Shown: positions 32,903 to 36,343 of the stretch, piece after piece
Position numbering within the stretch: the first letter of the stretch is position 1
Layout of the letters: each line of letters opens with the position of its first letter
Source: Candidatus Gastranaerophilales bacterium
GTDB taxonomy: Bacteria; Cyanobacteriota; Vampirovibrionia; Gastranaerophilales; JANQFW01
Assembly: GCA_028280605.1 (NCBI GenBank)
Contig: JANQLL010000120.1
Span: forward strand, 1-36,343
Direction of reading: 5' to 3'
Length of the DNA stretch: 36,343 bases
Program-made: the position numbers and the translations under genes
The notes under the pieces: generated by a model
Told to the model about the DNA's origin: nothing
The model's input: the letters and a program-made list of their open reading frames with translations, nothing else
The model's database searches: none

Positions 32903-33436
32903 AAATTCTGCCTTACTATATTCTATTTTTTATGCATTTTATTTTAAGCTATTCTCAATTTGAAAATATTATAAATTAAAAAAGATTTATAATTTATAAT
33001 ATTATTCCAGATTTATTGATAGGCATTCCTAAATTTATTATTCTTAAACGCAACAATCTTAAAGCATAAAACCAAAATGTGATATAAACATACAATGCAT
33101 TATCATTATAAACTTTATATCATTTTATCATATTTAAAATTTGAATTCATTAATTAAAAGATATCCAATAATTTATATTTACAAAAAGTTACTTTTATTT
33201 TATCAAAAAATTTAAAGAAGTGCTTTATTTATGATAATATTTTTACGGTTATCCGTAAATTTATTTTATAGACGTATATATATTTTTTAAAACATTTTAT
33301 TTCTAATATAATTATTGTGTTTATTTAATATATTACTTATTTTAAATAAAAGACAACTAGTTAAGATGTATCAATTATAAAAATTAATCATAGTAAGTGA
33401 TATTGTATGCAGGAAAGCAAGAGTGGAATTGGCTTT
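32903..33436. other. Very AT-rich divergent intergenic region
   Basis: 534 bases between divergent glycosyltransferase genes, among the most AT-rich DNA in the window. It must contain promoters for both directions, but no pair stands out. On the minus strand one frame (about 33122 to 32995) is open for ~40 codons with a hydrophobic-basic run (YVYITFWFYALRLLRLRIIN). This could be the tail of a lost membrane protein, or chance. Confidence 0.4.
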
Positions 33437-34684
33437 ATGAAAATTTTAATGTTAAATAATTTCTTCACAGGTTTTAGTGGAGTAGAGCCTATAATGATGC
33501 AGGAATCATCTTTATTAAAGAACGATGGTCACGAAGTTTATTTCTTTGCATCAAACAAAAAACCTTATTTTGAAGAAGACTATGAATATGCAAAATATTT
33601 TCCGGAATATATAAATTATCCGAAATTATCCAAAAAAGAGTTGCTGCAATATGCTTACAAGCTTTTTTATAATAAAGAAGCTGAAAAGAAAATGAAAAAT
33701 TATTTAAAAGAAATAAAGCCTGACTTGGTTCATTGTCATAATGTTATATTTTTGCTAACTCCATCAGTATTAAAGGCTTGTTATGATTTAAATATTCCTG
33801 TTGCATATACTGTTCATGGCCCTGACTTTGTTTGTCCTTCTGATAAGTTGATGTTAGGAGGTAAAACATATTGTAAAGATGAGTTATGTGTTGGCAAAAA
33901 TCCTATTCATTGTACATTAAATAAGTGCTTTAATGATAGTTTATTAAAAAGTTTAGTTGGAACAATAGATTTTGCAACAAGGGGAATTCATAAATTATAT
34001 TCAAATGCAGATATATATATTTGTCCAAGTAAAGCATTAAGTAAGTTGGTTATTAAGTCAGGTATACCGGAAGAAAAGGTTACAGTAATTAATAACTTTG
34101 TTAGTAATTCATATCTTGCAAAGGAACCAAATTATGATAACAAAGGATATTTTTTGTTTGCCGGCCGGTTAACCAGAGAAAAAGGTGTTCATTATCTATT
34201 ACATGCCATGGCAAAGTTGCCTGATATAAATTTAAGAATCGCCGGTACAGGTTCGCAGCAAGAAGAATTAAAAGAATTAGCAAAAGAATTGAATCTTAAA
34301 AATGTTGAATTTATTGGGTTTAAATCCGGTAAAGATCTTGAAGATGAATATACTAATTGTATTGCTTCTATTTTGCCATGTAATTGGTTTGAAAATTTTG
34401 GAGTAGCTTTATTAGAGTCGTTTATTTCCGGTAAACCGATAATTGCAAGTAATATTGGTGGAATCCCGGAAATTATTGATCATGGGCAAAACGGTTTATT
34501 AGTTGAGCCTGGAAATATTGATCAAATTGCTGAATCCATTAAAAAAATAAATGATGATAAGCAACTGGCAGTTACTATGGGGCAACATGCAAGGCAAAAA
34601 GCTGAAAGGCTTTATACGGCAGAAGTACATTATTCCAAATTATTGGATGCCTATAAAAAGATATTAGGCGATAAATGGAGATAA
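33437..34684 (+). CDS. Glycosyltransferase family 4 protein (first of a tandem pair)
   Basis: A 415-residue GT-B enzyme. I start at the ATG at 33437 (MKILMLNNFF) because its tandem paralogue begins at the matching MKILLVHHLF. An ATG ten codons earlier has no ribosome site. The acceptor half shows DLVHCHNVIFLLTPSVL and a cysteine-rich insert (FVCPS, then YCKDELCVG and HCTLNKC). The donor half shows LFAGRLTREKG, LRIAGTGSQ and the E-x7-E motif ENFGVALLE followed by GKPIIASNIGGIPE. It is a retaining sugar transferase for surface-glycan assembly. Four bases separate its stop from the next ATG, with GGAGAT spanning the join, so the two are cotranslated. Confidence 0.92.
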   Translation: MKILMLNNFFTGFSGVEPIMMQESSLLKNDGHEVYFFASNKKPYFEEDYEYAKYFPEYINYPKLSKKELLQYAYKLFYNKEAEKKMKNYLKEIKPDLVHCHNVIFLLTPSVLKACYDLNIPVAYTVHGPDFVCPSDKLMLGGKTYCKDELCVGKNPIHCTLNKCFNDSLLKSLVGTIDFATRGIHKLYSNADIYICPSKALSKLVIKSGIPEEKVTVINNFVSNSYLAKEPNYDNKGYFLFAGRLTREKGVHYLLHAMAKLPDINLRIAGTGSQQEELKELAKELNLKNVEFIGFKSGKDLEDEYTNCIASILPCNWFENFGVALLESFISGKPIIASNIGGIPEIIDHGQNGLLVEPGNIDQIAESIKKINDDKQLAVTMGQHARQKAERLYTAEVHYSKLLDAYKKILGDKWR

Positions 34685-34687
34685 ATA

Positions 34688-35923
34688 ATGAAAATTTTAT
34701 TAGTCCACCATCTTTTTACAACATTTGGAGGTGGAGAAGAGATTATGTACAACGAAGCTCAATTGCTTCGACAGAATGGGCATGAGGTACATTTTTTTTC
34801 TACAGATAAAAAGCCTTATTTGGAAGAAGACTATAAATACACAAATTTCTTTGCAAAGCACATTCAGTTTAATAATCCTTTTCAAGCTTTATTAAATTGG
34901 TATAAGCCATTTTATAATTTTGAAGCTGAGAAAAAAATAGATGCTATGATTAAAGAAATAAAACCGGATATCATACATTGTCATAATATATTTTATTATT
35001 TAACCCCTTCTATTTTACGAGCCTGCAAAAAAAATAATGTGCCTGTTGTTATGACTTTGCACGATGTGAGATTGATGTGTCCTGCTATATTAATGAAAAA
35101 TCAGGTACCATGCAAAGATGCGCCTTGCGTTGGCGGTAGTATAATTCATTGTTTAATAAACAGGTGTAAATACGGCAGCTTTGTTGCTAGTCTTGTTGTG
35201 GCATTTGAAAATGTATTTAACAAGGCACATAAGCTATTTGACAGTGTTGCTTTATTTACATGCCCCAGCTTGGCCATTATGAACTTATGCAGGAAAGAAA
35301 AAATAAAAGAGTCCAGGCTGGCGCTGTTAAATAACTTTGTACCTGATGCTATGTTTGAAAAAGAACCTGTTTATACAAGCAAAAAGTATTTCTTATTTGC
35401 CGGAAGGCTGGAAAACATAAAGAATATACCGACTTTAATAAAAGCAATGAGCATGCTGCCTAAGGAAATAGAATTACATATTGCCGGAAGAGGTCCGCAA
35501 GAGGCTGCATTAAAAGAATTAGCCAAAAAATTAAATCTTGATAATATAAAGTTTCTTGGATTTATTAAGCATAAGCAGCTTGAAGATGAGTATAAAAATT
35601 GTATAGCTATGATATTGCCTACAAATGGAGTAGAAAACTTTCCTGTATCGGTAATTGAAGCTTTTGTATACGGTAAACCTGTTATAGGCAGTAAGATGGG
35701 TGGAACTCCAGAGTTGGTCGAGCATGAGAAAACCGGATTTGTTTTTGACCCTGAGAACGTGGAAGAACTCGCAAAATACATAGAGACACTTTATTATAAC
35801 AATGAACTTGCTGTTGAGTACGGCAAAAACGGAAGAGCTAAGGCTGAAAAATTATATTGTCCTGATGCTCATTATCCAAATTTGATCGGCATTTATGAAA
35901 GGGTGGCAGGTGGTGGCGCCTAA
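34688..35923 (+). CDS. Glycosyltransferase family 4 protein (second of a tandem pair)
   Basis: A 411-residue GT-B enzyme, colinear along its whole length with the gene before it: shared KKPYxEEDYxY, IKPDxxHCHNxxxxLTPSxL and FLFAGRLxxxK. It has the same cysteine insert (LMCPA, CKDAPCVGG, HCLINRC), LHIAGRGPQ, and the E-x7-E motif ENFPVSVIE with GKPVIGSKMGGTPE. The acceptor-side N-terminal half differs more than the donor half, which fits two transferases using similar donors on successive acceptors. It is the last gene of the locus before the right-hand repeat. Confidence 0.92.
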   Translation: MKILLVHHLFTTFGGGEEIMYNEAQLLRQNGHEVHFFSTDKKPYLEEDYKYTNFFAKHIQFNNPFQALLNWYKPFYNFEAEKKIDAMIKEIKPDIIHCHNIFYYLTPSILRACKKNNVPVVMTLHDVRLMCPAILMKNQVPCKDAPCVGGSIIHCLINRCKYGSFVASLVVAFENVFNKAHKLFDSVALFTCPSLAIMNLCRKEKIKESRLALLNNFVPDAMFEKEPVYTSKKYFLFAGRLENIKNIPTLIKAMSMLPKEIELHIAGRGPQEAALKELAKKLNLDNIKFLGFIKHKQLEDEYKNCIAMILPTNGVENFPVSVIEAFVYGKPVIGSKMGGTPELVEHEKTGFVFDPENVEELAKYIETLYYNNELAVEYGKNGRAKAEKLYCPDAHYPNLIGIYERVAGGGA

Positions 35924-35952
35924 GGTACATTCATTACTCACCTTGAGTTATT

Positions 35953-35996
35953 GATTAGCTTTAGCTGTACAGTTCAATTATAGTATTCTTTCAATG
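35953..35996 (+). repeat. Repeat module X, right copy
   Basis: GATTAGCTTTAGCTGTACAG and the following ~24 bases match the minus strand of 493-534. Here module X precedes module Y by 34 bases. Confidence 0.75.
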
Positions 35997-36030
35997 TTAC
36001 TGATATAAATAATGAATTTTATTTTTTGTA

Positions 36031-36241
36031 TGTCCGGTCTAAAGCCCGGCCAGTCCCTTTTTTCTTTTAGAAAGAAAACAAGGAACCAAAAAAGAAACTC
36101 TTGCCGCTGTCTTTATTTACCTTGTTTTTCCTTAGGCTTTAGCCTTCTCAGTTCACCCCTCATAACTCGGCTTTGCCTCGGACAATTCGGTTAGTTTTCA
36201 TAATCGGTCTTTGTAAAACTACGGTCAATAAAAGGCGAGTG
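36031..36241 (+). repeat. Repeat module Y, right copy
   Basis: This is the inverted partner of 571-791, near-identical over ~210 bases from TGTCCGGTCTAAAGCCCGGC to AAAAGGCGAGTGG. The hairpin AGGCTTTAGCCT is conserved. CTCGGCTTTGCCTCGG replaces the left copy's GGCTTCGCC stretch with small changes. The remaining ~100 bases to the window end contain GGCTTAAGCTGTACGCAAC, which faintly echoes module X, and no gene. Confidence 0.85.
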
Positions 36242-36343
36242 GACGGCAGTCGCCACCTCTTATAACTTACTGTTTAGTCATCGCTTGGCTTAAGCTGTAC
36301 GCAACGATTTTCGACTAAATTCTTTATTATTGGTGGAGTTTGT

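Noticed and set aside
571..36241. The two inverted repeats as ends of a composite transposon or genomic island
   Set aside because: The DNA between holds core genes (birA, lpt, dusB, bioB, ruvA), no transposase or integrase is present, and there is no sign of direct target repeats.

Overview
The window reads as chromosomal DNA of an anaerobic, fermentative bacterium with an outer membrane. It is AT-rich (about one third GC by eye). It carries an LPS-transport operon, a sodium-pumping oxaloacetate decarboxylase operon, a sodium:alanine symporter and many exported or surface proteins. My best guess is a gut Melainabacteria/Gastranaerophilales-like lineage. That is a judgement from gene content and style, not a marker-gene result. 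No rRNA, tRNA, CRISPR array, integrase or transposase gene was seen.

Layout. (1) 1-895: the 3' end of an unknown gene with a strong terminator, then an interspersed repeat whose inverted partner lies at the far right end (35.95-36.24 kb). (2) 0.9-6.7 kb, minus strand: operon birA-oadG-oadA-oadB-pckA. Biotin ligase charges the biotin domain of the decarboxylase, which links oxaloacetate to pyruvate and exports Na+, and PEP carboxykinase links oxaloacetate to PEP. A probably periplasmic beta-carbonic anhydrase lies just upstream. (3) 7.5-11.0 kb, minus strand: lptC-lptA-like-lptB-lptF/G for LPS export. (4) 11.1-14.7 kb: a decayed TPR gene, dusB, and a large secreted TPR protein. (5) 15.0-16.6 kb, plus strand: bioB-ruvA. 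(6) 17.0-25.3 kb, an accessory region: a low-complexity Q/M/N/G/K-rich protein, a DUF2267 protein, a flagellin-like protein lacking the N-terminal flagellin core, an alkaline phosphatase, a Na+:alanine symporter, two exported thioredoxin-fold paralogues (one with a Cys-Pro repeat tail) and three small unknown proteins. (7) 25.6-28.3 kb: a 909-residue GH77-like protein with an unusual Cys-plus-polybasic C terminus. (8) 28.3-35.9 kb: a surface-polysaccharide locus with a Wzx-like flippase, an acetyltransferase remnant, a secreted glycosidase, a chimeric gene remnant and three GT-B glycosyltransferases.

The most unusual non-coding signal is a family of three ~105-bp elements (14.83, 16.79 and 24.19 kb) with TATACT/AGTATA ends and internal inverted repeats partly preserved by compensating changes. 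They look like MITEs or a repeated structured RNA. One places a TATAAT box just upstream of bioB, and one overlaps the end of a small gene. A second two-copy element (11.41 and 24.13 kb) pairs a GGTGAT...ATCACC dyad with an extended -10-like TGATATAAT. Gene decay is visible at the base level: a 7-bp tandem duplication frameshifts a TPR gene, and a glycosidase/glycosyltransferase chimera lies between its two parent genes.

No classical defence or mobile system was found. The best candidates for undescribed biology are the 105-bp repeat family, the Cys-Pro thioredoxin pair, the KGKGK low-complexity protein and the lipidation-like tail on the GH77 protein.
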